This document shows, one piece after another, positions 9,003 to 17,288 of a stretch of 64,000 nt of DNA (the first letter of the stretch is position 1; every line of letters starts with the position of its first letter). Source of the DNA: Candidatus Sulfotelmatobacter sp. (lineage in GTDB: Bacteria; Vulcanimicrobiota; Vulcanimicrobiia; Vulcanimicrobiales; Vulcanimicrobiaceae); contig DATJRY010000006.1 in assembly GCA_035504415.1 (NCBI GenBank), forward strand, positions 1 to 64,000. The letters are read 5' to 3'. The notes beneath the pieces were generated by a model that was not told where the DNA came from, searched no databases, and saw only the letters and a program-made list of their open reading frames with translations. Position numbers and translations under genes: made by a program.

Positions 9003-12000
9003 TTGCGTGACTATCTGCGCCTGCTGCAAGAGCGGGTATTGATTTACGACGGCGCCATGGGCACACAGCTCATGGCGCTTGAACTGTCCGCCAAGGATTT
9101 TGGCGGCGACCGGTATTTGGGCTGCTACGAGGCGCTCGTACTGACGCGCCCGGACGCGATACGCGCGATCCATACCGCCTATCTCGAGGCCGGCGCAGAC
9201 GTGGTCGAGACGGACTCGTTCACCGCCTCGCGGCTCAAACTCGACGAATTCGGGCTCGGCGACAAAACGCACGAGATCAATCGCCGCTCGGCGGAACTCG
9301 CGCGCGAGGCGTGTGACGCGATTGCGACCCCCGATCGCCCGCGCTTCGTGGCCGGCGCGATGGGTCCGACCGGAATGCTCATTTCGTCCTCGGATCCGAC
9401 GCTCTCGAAAGTCACCTTCGAACAACTCGCCGGCATCTACGGCGAGCAAGCTCGTGGACTGGTCGAAGGGGGCGCCGACCTGCTCTTGCTCGAGACGATG
9501 CAAGATCTGCTCGAGCTCAAGGCCGCCATCGCCGGGATCACGCGTGAGTTCGGTCGCGGAATGCGGCGCGTTCCGATTCAGGCGCAGCCGACGTTGATCA
9601 CCGAGGGCCGCATGTTGCTCGGCACCGACATCCGCGCAATCACCGCGACGCTCGATGCCCTGCCGATCGACGTCATCGGGCTCAACTGCTCGACCGGGCC
9701 GGCGCACATGCGCGACCCCATCCGCTACCTGGTCGAGAGCTCGCGCTGCTTCGTGAGCGTCGTGCCGAACGCGGGTTTGCCGCGCATGGGCCCCAAGGGC
9801 GAGACGATCTATCCCGAGACGCCGCCCGAGATGTCGCGCGAGCTGATCGCGTTCGTGCGCGAGCTGGGCGTCAACGCGATCGGCGGCTGCTGCGGCACCA
9901 CGCCGGCGCACATCGCGGCGTTCCGCGCCGGCCTGGACGCGCTCGAGGCCGGCGGTCACGTGCCGCGCCGGCCGGAGCCCAAGCCGTTGCAGCTGGCCGC
10001 GTCGGCGATGACGGCGGTCGCACTGCGGCAGGAAGGGACGGTGCTGCTGATCGGCGAGCGCGTCAACGCGCAGGGCTCGCGCAAGATCAAGCGTCTGCTG
10101 CTGGCCGAGGACTACGACGAGATCACGCTGGTCGCCCGCGAGCAGGTCGAGGGCGGCGCGCACCTGCTCGACATCTGCACCGCGCTCACCGAGCGCACCG
10201 ACGAAGACGCGCAGATGGCGACCATCGTCAAGCGTTTGGCGCAATCGGTCGAAGCGCCGCTCGTCATCGACTCGACCGAGCCGAAGGTGCTCGAGGCCGC
10301 CCTGAAGATCTACGCCGGCCGGCCCGTCGTCAACTCGGTCCATCTGGAGAACGGCCGCGACAAGGTCGACTCGGTGCTGCCGCTGGTGAAGGAAGCCGGT
10401 GCCGCCGTCGTCGCGCTCACGATCGACGAGACCGGGATGGCCAAGACCGCGGCCCGCAAGCTCGAGGTCGCGCAGCGCATCCACGACATCGTCGTCGGCG
10501 AGTACGAGATTCCGGCCGGCGCGCTGATCTTCGACGACCTGACCTTCACGCTCGCGACCGGCGACGCCGAGTACCTGGACTCGGCCGTCGAGACGATCGA
10601 GGGGATTCGTGCGATCAAGGCCGCGCTGCCGGGCGTATTGACCTCGCTGGGCGTCTCGAACGTCAGCTTCGGCCTCAAGCCCGCCGCGCGTCACGCGCTC
10701 AACTCGGTGTTCCTGCACCACTGCGTCGAGGCCGGGCTCGACATGGCGATCGTCAACCCGAAGGACGTGAAGCCGTACGCGGAGCTCGACGCGACCGAGC
10801 GCGAGCTCTGCGACGACCTGGTGTTCAACCGCCGGCCCGACGCGCTGCAGCGCGTCATCGAGCACTTCGAGTCGGTCACCGTCAGCAGCGACGGCGCGGC
10901 CGCCGTCGACGAAGATGCCGACGCCCCGGTCGAGGTACGCATCCACCAGGCGATCCTGCGCCGCCGCAAGGACGGCATCGAGGCGAAGGTCGACGAGGCG
11001 CTGCGCGATCGCGACCCGGTCGACGTGCTCAACAACGTCCTGCTGCCCGCGATGAAAGAGGTCGGCGACAAGTTCGGCGCCGGCGAGCTGATCCTACCCT
11101 TCGTATTGCAGTCGGCCGAGGTGATGAAGAAGGCCGTCGCGCACCTCGAGCAGTTCCTCGAGCGCAAGGAAGGCGTCAGCAAAGGCGTGATCGTGCTGGC
11201 GACGGTCTTCGGCGACGTGCACGACATCGGCAAGAACTTGGTCGGGACGATCCTCTCGAACAACGGCTACACCGTCCACGATCTGGGCAAGCAGGTTCCG
11301 GTCGGAACGATCCTCGAGCGCGCGCAGGAAGTCGACGCCGACGCGATCGGCCTCTCGGCGCTGCTGGTCTCGACCTCCAAGCAGATGCCGACGCTGGTCA
11401 AAGAGCAGATCTCGCGGGGGCTCTCGTATCCGGTCGTGATCGGCGGCGCCGCGATCAACCGCGATTTCGGGCGGCGCACCGCGTTCGCGGCCGACGCGTT
11501 CTTCGACCCCGGCGTGTTCTACGCCAAGGACGCCTTCGAAGGGCTCGAGATCCTCGACGCGCTGACCGCGCCCGAAGCGCGCGAAGCGCTGGTCGAGCAG
11601 GTTCGCAGCGAGGCGCAGGCCTTGCGCGCGAAAGATCAGGGCGCGATCGCGGCGCCGCGTCCCGAGGGACGCACCGCACGCGCCGAGGTCGGCGTCGCCG
11701 ACGTACCGCACGCGCCGTTCCTCGGTGCGCGCACGCTGCCGCACGTCGACGTGCGCGAGCTGTGGCCGTGCTACGACCTCAAGTCGCTGTACCGGCTCTC
11801 GTGGGGCGGCGCCAGCACCAAGGGTGAAGCGTGGGACCGGTTGGTGGGCGAGGAGTTCGCGCCGCGCCTGGCGCGGTATCAGGCACTCGCCGAACGGGAG
11901 CCGCTGCTCGATCCGCGCGTCGTGTACGGGTACTTCCCGGCCGCCGGCAGCGGCGACGACGTCATCGTGTACGATCCGCGCGACCCCGCCCGCGAGATCG

Positions 12001-12485
12001 CGCGCTTCACCTTCGCGCGTCAGGCCGGCGGCGAGCACTTGTGTCTGGCCGACTACGTGCGCGAACCGGTGAACGGCGGCGCCGGCGACGTCATCGCGCT
12101 GCAGGTCGTCACCGTCGGCGAGGAGCCTTCACGGCGCGTCGAGGCCGCGCAGCAGCGCGGCGACTACAGCGAGTCGTACTTCCTGCACGGGTTCTCGGTG
12201 CAGGCGGCCGAGGCGTTGGCTGAGCGCACGCACCGGCGCATCCGTGCGGAGCTGGGACTCGCGCCGGAGCGCGGCAAGCGCTACTCGTGGGGTTACGGCG
12301 CCTGCCCGGATCTGAGCCAGCACGAGCTGGTATGGCGCTTGCTCGACGTCGAACGCGCGATCGGCGCGTCGTTGACGTCGGCGTATCAGATCACGCCCGA
12401 GCAGTCGACCGCGGCGATCGTCATCCATCATCCGCGCGCGGCGTACTTCAACGCTGCCGCGACACGCGAGCTCGCAACGGTGTGA
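9003..12485 (+). CDS. metH: Cobalamin-dependent methionine synthase
   Basis: 1160 residues with a TTG start. All four modules are present: homocysteine/zinc domain (about 1-310, with GLNCSTGPAH and GGCCGTTPAHI giving the zinc cysteines), pterin domain (about 345-610, IGERVNAQGS), B12 domain (cap about 640-720, then GDVHDIGKNLVG with axial His740) and the AdoMet reactivation domain (from about 915, GYGACPDLSQHE). The enzyme transfers a methyl group from methyltetrahydrofolate to homocysteine. The gene itself straddles a change in composition near 9.65 kb: early codons often end in A/T, later ones almost always in G/C, while the reading frame and protein stay intact. Confidence 0.96.
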   Translation: MRDYLRLLQERVLIYDGAMGTQLMALELSAKDFGGDRYLGCYEALVLTRPDAIRAIHTAYLEAGADVVETDSFTASRLKLDEFGLGDKTHEINRRSAELAREACDAIATPDRPRFVAGAMGPTGMLISSSDPTLSKVTFEQLAGIYGEQARGLVEGGADLLLLETMQDLLELKAAIAGITREFGRGMRRVPIQAQPTLITEGRMLLGTDIRAITATLDALPIDVIGLNCSTGPAHMRDPIRYLVESSRCFVSVVPNAGLPRMGPKGETIYPETPPEMSRELIAFVRELGVNAIGGCCGTTPAHIAAFRAGLDALEAGGHVPRRPEPKPLQLAASAMTAVALRQEGTVLLIGERVNAQGSRKIKRLLLAEDYDEITLVAREQVEGGAHLLDICTALTERTDEDAQMATIVKRLAQSVEAPLVIDSTEPKVLEAALKIYAGRPVVNSVHLENGRDKVDSVLPLVKEAGAAVVALTIDETGMAKTAARKLEVAQRIHDIVVGEYEIPAGALIFDDLTFTLATGDAEYLDSAVETIEGIRAIKAALPGVLTSLGVSNVSFGLKPAARHALNSVFLHHCVEAGLDMAIVNPKDVKPYAELDATERELCDDLVFNRRPDALQRVIEHFESVTVSSDGAAAVDEDADAPVEVRIHQAILRRRKDGIEAKVDEALRDRDPVDVLNNVLLPAMKEVGDKFGAGELILPFVLQSAEVMKKAVAHLEQFLERKEGVSKGVIVLATVFGDVHDIGKNLVGTILSNNGYTVHDLGKQVPVGTILERAQEVDADAIGLSALLVSTSKQMPTLVKEQISRGLSYPVVIGGAAINRDFGRRTAFAADAFFDPGVFYAKDAFEGLEILDALTAPEAREALVEQVRSEAQALRAKDQGAIAAPRPEGRTARAEVGVADVPHAPFLGARTLPHVDVRELWPCYDLKSLYRLSWGGASTKGEAWDRLVGEEFAPRLARYQALAEREPLLDPRVVYGYFPAAGSGDDVIVYDPRDPAREIARFTFARQAGGEHLCLADYVREPVNGGAGDVIALQVVTVGEEPSRRVEAAQQRGDYSESYFLHGFSVQAAEALAERTHRRIRAELGLAPERGKRYSWGYGACPDLSQHELVWRLLDVERAIGASLTSAYQITPEQSTAAIVIHHPRAAYFNAAATRELATV

Positions 12486-12593
12486 TCCGGTGCACGCGCG
12501 TTTGCGCGGGCGCCGTAAGTAGTCAGTAAGAGCGCGAGCGTACCTTCTCGCCGGTAGCTGGATTTCGCACGCTATCGATTGAGAGGAACACGT

Positions 12594-13172
12594 ATGGCGA
12601 CGACCCTTGCCAATTTGCCGGCGGCTGATCGAGCGAATTTCGAGAAGCGACTTGCCGTCTATCGCGTGGCACCGACCGCGGTCGCTCAAGCCGACCTGGT
12701 CGTGCCCGCGAATTCCGAGATGACGCTCTCGGTCAGCGACTCGAAGAGCGCCGTCAAACCCCAGACGCTGACGACGACGAGTCTGTCGGAGTTGAAGTCG
12801 TGGATCGGCTTACCGGACACGTTGTACAGCGCCGGAAAGCTCGACCGCGCCAAGGTCGTGATGCCGAAGGTGGCCGCGAGCGCGCTCACCGCCGAGGCCA
12901 CCGCGGCCATCCGCACCGCGGCCGCCGCGTACCTATTCGGCGAGTCGAGCTCGGTCTCGGCGTATCAGTCGGCGATCGAAAAGTACTTCAAGAACTTCCA
13001 GATCATCTTCTGGCCGTTCTACACGATCACGGTCGGCGCGAACAGCACGCTGACGATGGGCCCCGGACAGAACGTCCTCTCGGCTTGGAAGATCGTGCTC
13101 GAAAAGGGCGCCAAAGTGAAAGCTGCTCAGGGCGCGCTCAAAGTCGACTCCGTGATCTTGCAGGTCGCGTAA
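12594..13172 (+). CDS. Unknown protein, first gene of the glycine-rich operon
   Basis: 192 residues from ATG at 12594 behind GAGAGGA. No signal peptide is evident. The N-terminal half is helical and alanine-rich; the C-terminal half (from about 130) has short hydrophobic beta strands separated by turns (ITVGANSTLTMGPG, IVLEKGAKVKAAQGALKV), resembling a beta-solenoid or sandwich. A similar phrase, VVPANSEMTLSVSD, occurs near residue 40, suggesting an internal duplication of a strand-turn-strand unit. It is 12 bases upstream of the glycine-rich protein gene and probably works with it. I do not recognise the family. Confidence 0.7.
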   Translation: MATTLANLPAADRANFEKRLAVYRVAPTAVAQADLVVPANSEMTLSVSDSKSAVKPQTLTTTSLSELKSWIGLPDTLYSAGKLDRAKVVMPKVAASALTAEATAAIRTAAAAYLFGESSSVSAYQSAIEKYFKNFQIIFWPFYTITVGANSTLTMGPGQNVLSAWKIVLEKGAKVKAAQGALKVDSVILQVA

Positions 13173-13184
13173 GGGGAGCATGAC

Positions 13185-13841
13185 ATGTCATTTGTGTATA
13201 CGGTCGCCTCGGGCCTGAACGGCCCCAACGGTACGAACGGCGGCAACGGCTTCAGCGGGTCGACGGGCAACGCGGCCGTCTGTCACTGGGACAGCACCGA
13301 TCAACCGACCGCCGCGGGCCCGGGCGGCCACGGCACCGACGGTTCCGACGGCTCCAACGGTGGCGACGCGCCGCCGCCCAGCCCGCTGCAATTCCAGATC
13401 GGTCAGCTGATCGGGAGCGTGCAATGCATCGCGCAAGGCGGTGTCGGCGGCAACGGGGGCAACGGTGGCAACGGCGGCAGCGGCGGCGCCGGCGGCAACG
13501 GCGGCAGCGGCAGCGGTTGCACGAACGGTGCTGCCGGTGGGAACGGCGGCGACGGAGGCAACGGCGGCAATGGCGGGAACGGCGGCGCCGGCGGCAACGG
13601 CCCCGACATCGTCGCGCTCTACACCACCATCGAAGCCGGCGGCCAGTTCCAACTGAACTCGACGATCGGCTCCGGCGGGCAAGCCGGTGCCGGCGGTAAT
13701 CCCGGCGCGGGCGGCGCCGGTGGCGACGCCGGCGACAACGGCGCCGAGGCACAGGGTGGGAATCCCGGCAAGGCAGGCAAATCCGGTCTGCCCGGCGCGA
13801 AAGGCTTCGCGGGCCAGACCAGCATCGTGCAGCAGCAATGA
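13185..13841 (+). CDS. Glycine-rich, collagen-like/PGRS-like protein
   Basis: 218 residues behind GGGGAG. Residues 1-40 and the middle stretches (about 65-85 and 143-165) are ordinary sequence; between them are runs of G-x-G-G and GNGG repeats, about residues 85-143, and a Gly-x-y rich tail (GNPGKAGKSGLPGAKG). There are a few cysteines (C33, C80, C111) and no clear signal peptide. The pattern recalls mycobacterial PGRS and bacterial collagen-like proteins, but low-complexity similarity proves no homology. A surface, structural or modified-peptide role is possible given the neighbouring glycosyl- and methyltransferases. The following gene overlaps by ATGA. Confidence 0.75.
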   Translation: MSFVYTVASGLNGPNGTNGGNGFSGSTGNAAVCHWDSTDQPTAAGPGGHGTDGSDGSNGGDAPPPSPLQFQIGQLIGSVQCIAQGGVGGNGGNGGNGGSGGAGGNGGSGSGCTNGAAGGNGGDGGNGGNGGNGGAGGNGPDIVALYTTIEAGGQFQLNSTIGSGGQAGAGGNPGAGGAGGDAGDNGAEAQGGNPGKAGKSGLPGAKGFAGQTSIVQQQ

Positions 13842-14821
13842 CGACGCTGCCGGAACGCGGCCACCACCTGCGCTCGCTGGTGCGCGCCGCTGCCGACCTC
13901 AGCGGCGCGGATACGGCGGCTGTCGTCGCCGCGCGAGCCGCGGTGCTCGGTCCACGTTCCGGCGAGCGTGGCGTGATCCGCTCGACGCTCAACAACGACG
14001 GCACGCCGTTGCAGGTCTGCGTCACCGCGCACGCGCGCGGTCGTGCGGTCCGGCTCATCGGCGACCCCGGCGCGTCCGCGCCGACGATCCGCGCGCGGGT
14101 CGCGGCCGGACGTGCCGCCTCGATCGCGCTGTTCGGCTCGACGCCGAGCGGCGTGTTGGCCGCGCGCACGGTGACGGCGCTCCTGCCGGCGTCGATCACC
14201 GACCGCGTCGAGGCGCTGCGCGGCGTGCTCTGGTTGGCCAGCGGCGTGCGCGGTACCGAGCGTGCCGTCTACGTCAAGGCACGCTGGGACGGTGCGTGCG
14301 CGGATTGGGAACGCGTTCGCACCTGCGTGCAGGCGCTGCTCCCCGCGCCGGAGGAGGCCGAGGACGCGATCGACGCGCTGCGCGGCTGCGCGCAACCGGT
14401 CAGCGTCGGCTACGAGACCGCGGGCGACGATCGTGCGCGGTTGAAGATCTATTGGCGGCTGGAACGGCCCGTCGTCCTCGCGTCGCTGGGCATCGCGCTC
14501 TTGCGCGAGGACGCGTTCCGCGACGTGCTGGAGCGCGTCGTCGGACGGCACAGCATTCTCAGCTCGGGGCTCGTGTTCAGCACCAGCTACGCGCTGCGCG
14601 ACGGCACGAGTGCCGACGCGAAGGTCGACGTGTGCGCGCATTGCTTACCGTACGCACCGGCGCAGTGGAACGCGACTGCCGAACGGCTTGCCGCCGATCA
14701 CGGGCTGGAATCGCCCGGGATCGAGGCCGCACTGCGCGACGGCTGGGCCGAGCCGGCTTTCCTCGGGTTCGGCGTCGACCGGCAGCGGCGCGCGCGCCTG
14801 AACGTCTATCTGAAGGAATGA
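13838..14821 (+). CDS. Unknown 327-residue protein, possibly enzyme
   Basis: Start overlaps the glycine-rich gene stop (ATGA). The protein is soluble and has no signal peptide. Two segments look alike: around residue 198, DDRARLKIYWRLERP, and at the end, DRQRRARLNVYLKE; both end a strand with a K/N-x-Y motif. This repeated beta-alpha pattern with a terminal RLxVYL faintly recalls ABBA-fold aromatic/peptide prenyltransferases, but I would not assign that function. Central region includes ILSSGLVFSTSYALRDG. It lies between a putative substrate-like glycine-rich protein and further modifying enzymes, so an enzyme role is inferred. Confidence 0.65.
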   Translation: MTTLPERGHHLRSLVRAAADLSGADTAAVVAARAAVLGPRSGERGVIRSTLNNDGTPLQVCVTAHARGRAVRLIGDPGASAPTIRARVAAGRAASIALFGSTPSGVLAARTVTALLPASITDRVEALRGVLWLASGVRGTERAVYVKARWDGACADWERVRTCVQALLPAPEEAEDAIDALRGCAQPVSVGYETAGDDRARLKIYWRLERPVVLASLGIALLREDAFRDVLERVVGRHSILSSGLVFSTSYALRDGTSADAKVDVCAHCLPYAPAQWNATAERLAADHGLESPGIEAALRDGWAEPAFLGFGVDRQRRARLNVYLKE

Positions 14822-14822
14822 G

Positions 14823-15092
14823 ATGCGACCGATGCTGCTCTACCGCGCGACCTGTGCGAAGTGCCGTACGCTCTCGGCGCTCGTGGCGGCGCTCTCGGCC
14901 GGCTGGATCCGCCGCGTCGCGGTCGATGCGCCCGAGGCACTGGAGCTCTACGCGCGCTACGGTGCCGCGCCCGGGACGCTGGCGCTGCTCTACCGTGGGG
15001 CGTTGTACACGCGCTGGACCGTTCCGGCCTTCGCCCTGATGGCGATGCCGGGCGGCGTCCTGCGCGCCGCGCGACGGCTGCGAGGCGGCTGA
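14823..15092 (+). CDS. Small CxxC thioredoxin-like protein (DCC-like)
   Basis: An 89-residue protein starting one base after the previous stop. It opens with a strand and a redox-type motif, LLYRATCAKCRTLSALV (CAKC at about residues 11-14), then a helix and a second strand, as in the N-terminal part of thiol-disulfide oxidoreductases of the DCC/thioredoxin-like group. The C-terminal helix (VPAFALMAMPGGVLRAARR) may be amphipathic. Possible role: redox or cysteine handling for the glycine-rich partner. The glycosyltransferase gene starts at its last base. Confidence 0.65.
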   Translation: MRPMLLYRATCAKCRTLSALVAALSAGWIRRVAVDAPEALELYARYGAAPGTLALLYRGALYTRWTVPAFALMAMPGGVLRAARRLRGG

Positions 15093-15931
15093 TGGCACGC
15101 CGTGTCGCGCCGGCCGTCATCACGTTCAACGACGTGCCGGCGCACAACCCGACCTTCAAGTACGAAGTCCTCGGCCGTCTCGCGATCGAGAACCGGCGTC
15201 GGTATTGCGCGCGCCACGGTTACGACTTCATCGAGACGGTGCCGGTCGCACCGGATCGCCCGGCGTGCTGGGCCAAGCTGCCCGCCCTGCTGGCCGCGCT
15301 CGAGTCGTACCCGTGGGTGCTGTGGGCCGACAGCGATGCGCTCATCTTCGCGCCGGAGCGGCGTCTCGAGCCGCTGTGCGATCCGGCGTACGACCTGATC
15401 GTCCAGTCGCACGAAGCGTATTTTCGGTTCCTCGGCGTCCCGCTCGCCACCGGGCTCGCGCGGATGCCGATCAACACCGGCGTCTTCCTGATTCGCTCCT
15501 CGCCCTGGTCGCGGGCGTTCCTCGCGCGCGCCTACGAGCAGACGCAGTTCGTCTCGCACGGTGAGCTGTGGGACGGAATCGGCGAACAAGAAGCGATGAC
15601 GGCGCTGCTGCAACGCGAGCCGGCTGACCTGCGCCGCATCGGCTACGTTGACGGGTTGCAGAACCACCCGCGCTTCTATCGGCCGGGCGATCTGTTCGTC
15701 CACTTCTACGGCAACTACGCTCAGCACCGTCTCCCGCTCGAGGCCTGCGCGGAAGTCTTCGTGCGCTGGGGTGCGGCCGTCCACTGCGAGCGCCCGCTGC
15801 CGGACGATCGCGCGCGTTTTCACTGGTGCTGCATCCAGAACAAGGTCGCCGGCGCGGAACCGGTCCGCGGCGACCTGGGCCGCTATCTCTACGAGCCGGG
15901 CGACATCGCGGCGGAACCGGTCGGCGCATGA
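15092..15931 (+). CDS. Glycosyltransferase, GT34/GMA12-MNN10-like
   Basis: 279 residues, coupled to the previous gene (TGATG). The sequence WVLWADSDALIFAPERRL carries a DxD-like motif (DSD) that would bind the metal-nucleotide-sugar complex; PINTGVFLIRSS and VHFYGNYAQHR fit the galactosyl/mannosyl transferase superfamily used for protein or oligosaccharide decoration. No membrane segment is seen, so it is probably cytosolic. In this operon the acceptor may be the glycine-rich protein; that is inference. Confidence 0.78.
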   Translation: MARRVAPAVITFNDVPAHNPTFKYEVLGRLAIENRRRYCARHGYDFIETVPVAPDRPACWAKLPALLAALESYPWVLWADSDALIFAPERRLEPLCDPAYDLIVQSHEAYFRFLGVPLATGLARMPINTGVFLIRSSPWSRAFLARAYEQTQFVSHGELWDGIGEQEAMTALLQREPADLRRIGYVDGLQNHPRFYRPGDLFVHFYGNYAQHRLPLEACAEVFVRWGAAVHCERPLPDDRARFHWCCIQNKVAGAEPVRGDLGRYLYEPGDIAAEPVGA

Positions 15932-16671
15932 GGCATGCGATGTACGACGAGCCGGTGACGATCTATCGCGACGCGTATGCGGACGCCTACCCGTCGCTTT
16001 ACCTGACGCCGTGGGCGCGCAAGCACGCGCTGAACGTGGCGAACCTGGAGCGGATCGTCGCGGCGCTGCCCGCCGCGCGGCCGCGCTGGCTCGACCTCGC
16101 CTGTGGTCAGGGATGGCACTTCTCGGCGTTCGCCGGACGCGCGGAGATGACGGGGCTCGACCAGAGCGCCGCGCAACTCGCCCGCGCACGCGCCAACGCG
16201 CCGGGTGCGCGCTTCGTGCAGGACGACATGACGCGGGCGGCCTTTCCGACCGGCAGCTTCGATCTGGTCACGAACTTCTGGGCCGGCTACTGCTACCTGC
16301 GCGACCGCGGGCACATCCTGGCCTTGCTGCGCACCGCGCTCGACTGGATCGCGCCCGGCGGCGCCCTGTACGTCGAGGTCTTGGTCGGGCGCGATCTGGC
16401 CGAGTTCAATCGCTCGCTCTACGCGCAGCGGACCGGATTCGGCGTGACGCCGTGCAGCGACGACTTCTCCGAGTGGCTCTACGACGACAGCGGCGGTCGT
16501 CATCGGATGACGAGTCCGCCGCTGGAGGACTTCCTGGCCGTCGTCGAGCCGGCGTTCGCCGCCGTCGAGGCGCACCACGACGGCGGCTTCATGCACCACC
16601 TGATCGCGACGGGGCGCCGGCGCGACCCCTACAGCGGCAGAAGGGTCGAGGAGCGCACGTCGACCGTATAG
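15928..16671 (+). CDS. Class I SAM-dependent methyltransferase
   Basis: 247 residues, ATGA overlap with the glycosyltransferase gene. Motif I is RWLDLACGQGWHFSAF near residue 51, followed by GLDQSAAQLARAR, DDMTRAAFP and SFDLVTNFW, the usual Rossmann-fold order; it resembles small-molecule/lipid methyltransferases. It is the last gene of the six-gene operon and its 3' end overlaps 43 bases with a convergent secreted-protein gene. Substrate unknown. Confidence 0.85.
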   Translation: MRHAMYDEPVTIYRDAYADAYPSLYLTPWARKHALNVANLERIVAALPAARPRWLDLACGQGWHFSAFAGRAEMTGLDQSAAQLARARANAPGARFVQDDMTRAAFPTGSFDLVTNFWAGYCYLRDRGHILALLRTALDWIAPGGALYVEVLVGRDLAEFNRSLYAQRTGFGVTPCSDDFSEWLYDDSGGRHRMTSPPLEDFLAVVEPAFAAVEAHHDGGFMHHLIATGRRRDPYSGRRVEERTSTV

Positions 16672-17174
16672 GTGCCGGCCCGCACGAAGGCGTTGGGCAC
16701 GGCGCAGGTCACGGTCCCGTCGGGCTGGTCGATGACGACGAGCGGCGCGCCGGCGATGCAGGCGGTCTCGTCCAGACGATAGGTCGTCAAGAACAGATGC
16801 GCGGCGATCCCGACGGTACGGAGGGCGGCGTCGACGTTGTCCAGCGTGTCGTTGCTGCTCACCGACGCATTCGTCCCGGCGTGATCGTCACGATCGTGGT
16901 GGTGCTGCGGCTGCGCCGCCGGCGGCGGTGCGGTGACCGGTCCCACGGGCACGTCGCGTCGGATAATCGGACCGGGTCCGCGGTCCGCCGCCGTGGCCGG
17001 CGAGGCGGGAGCGGTGTGTTCGACCGGCGCCGCAGGCTCCGCGCGCTCGACGGGTGCCGGCGGCGCCGGGCGCGAGTCGTCACCACCGCCGTGTGGTCCG
17101 CTCACGCCCATCAGGCAGAGCGCCAGCGCGAATGCGCTGGTGAGATGCGTGGCTGTTCGGAGCATCGTTCGCAT
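16629..17174 (-). CDS. Secreted Pro-rich protein with a conserved C-terminal domain
   Basis: 181 residues: signal peptide (about 1-24), a disordered Pro/Ala/His-rich linker to about residue 105, then a folded domain with the phrase GAPLVVIDQPDGTVTCAVPN and a closing GTYTVDV. The same domain ends the protein at 17289-17996, so the two are paralogues. The conserved module has cysteines at about C140 and C157 that could form a disulfide. ATG at 17174 follows GAGGG. No family is recognised. The 114 bases upstream hold the palindrome GAAGATCTTC near 17200. Confidence 0.65.
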   Translation of the reverse strand: MRTMLRTATHLTSAFALALCLMGVSGPHGGGDDSRPAPPAPVERAEPAAPVEHTAPASPATAADRGPGPIIRRDVPVGPVTAPPPAAQPQHHHDRDDHAGTNASVSSNDTLDNVDAALRTVGIAAHLFLTTYRLDETACIAGAPLVVIDQPDGTVTCAVPNAFVRAGTYTVDVRSSTLLPL

Positions 17175-17288
17175 TGCAGTCCCTCGCTTTCGGAACGAAG
17201 ATCTTCCAACGCCAGTCTTGCATTGCGGGCTGGCAATCGCTTTACAGCCCGATGAAAGAATCGTGAGCGCTACGCTCGAGCGGAACTG

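Noticed and set aside
8997-10946. Long reading frame on the minus strand opposite metH
   Set aside because: It is an antisense shadow of a high-GC gene; metH is a full-length family member.
13440-13620. Short direct repeats (ggcggcaacgg type) resembling a CRISPR or satellite array
   Set aside because: The repeats are 6-12 bases, in frame, and encode the Gly-Asn-Gly-Gly protein; there are no regular spacers.
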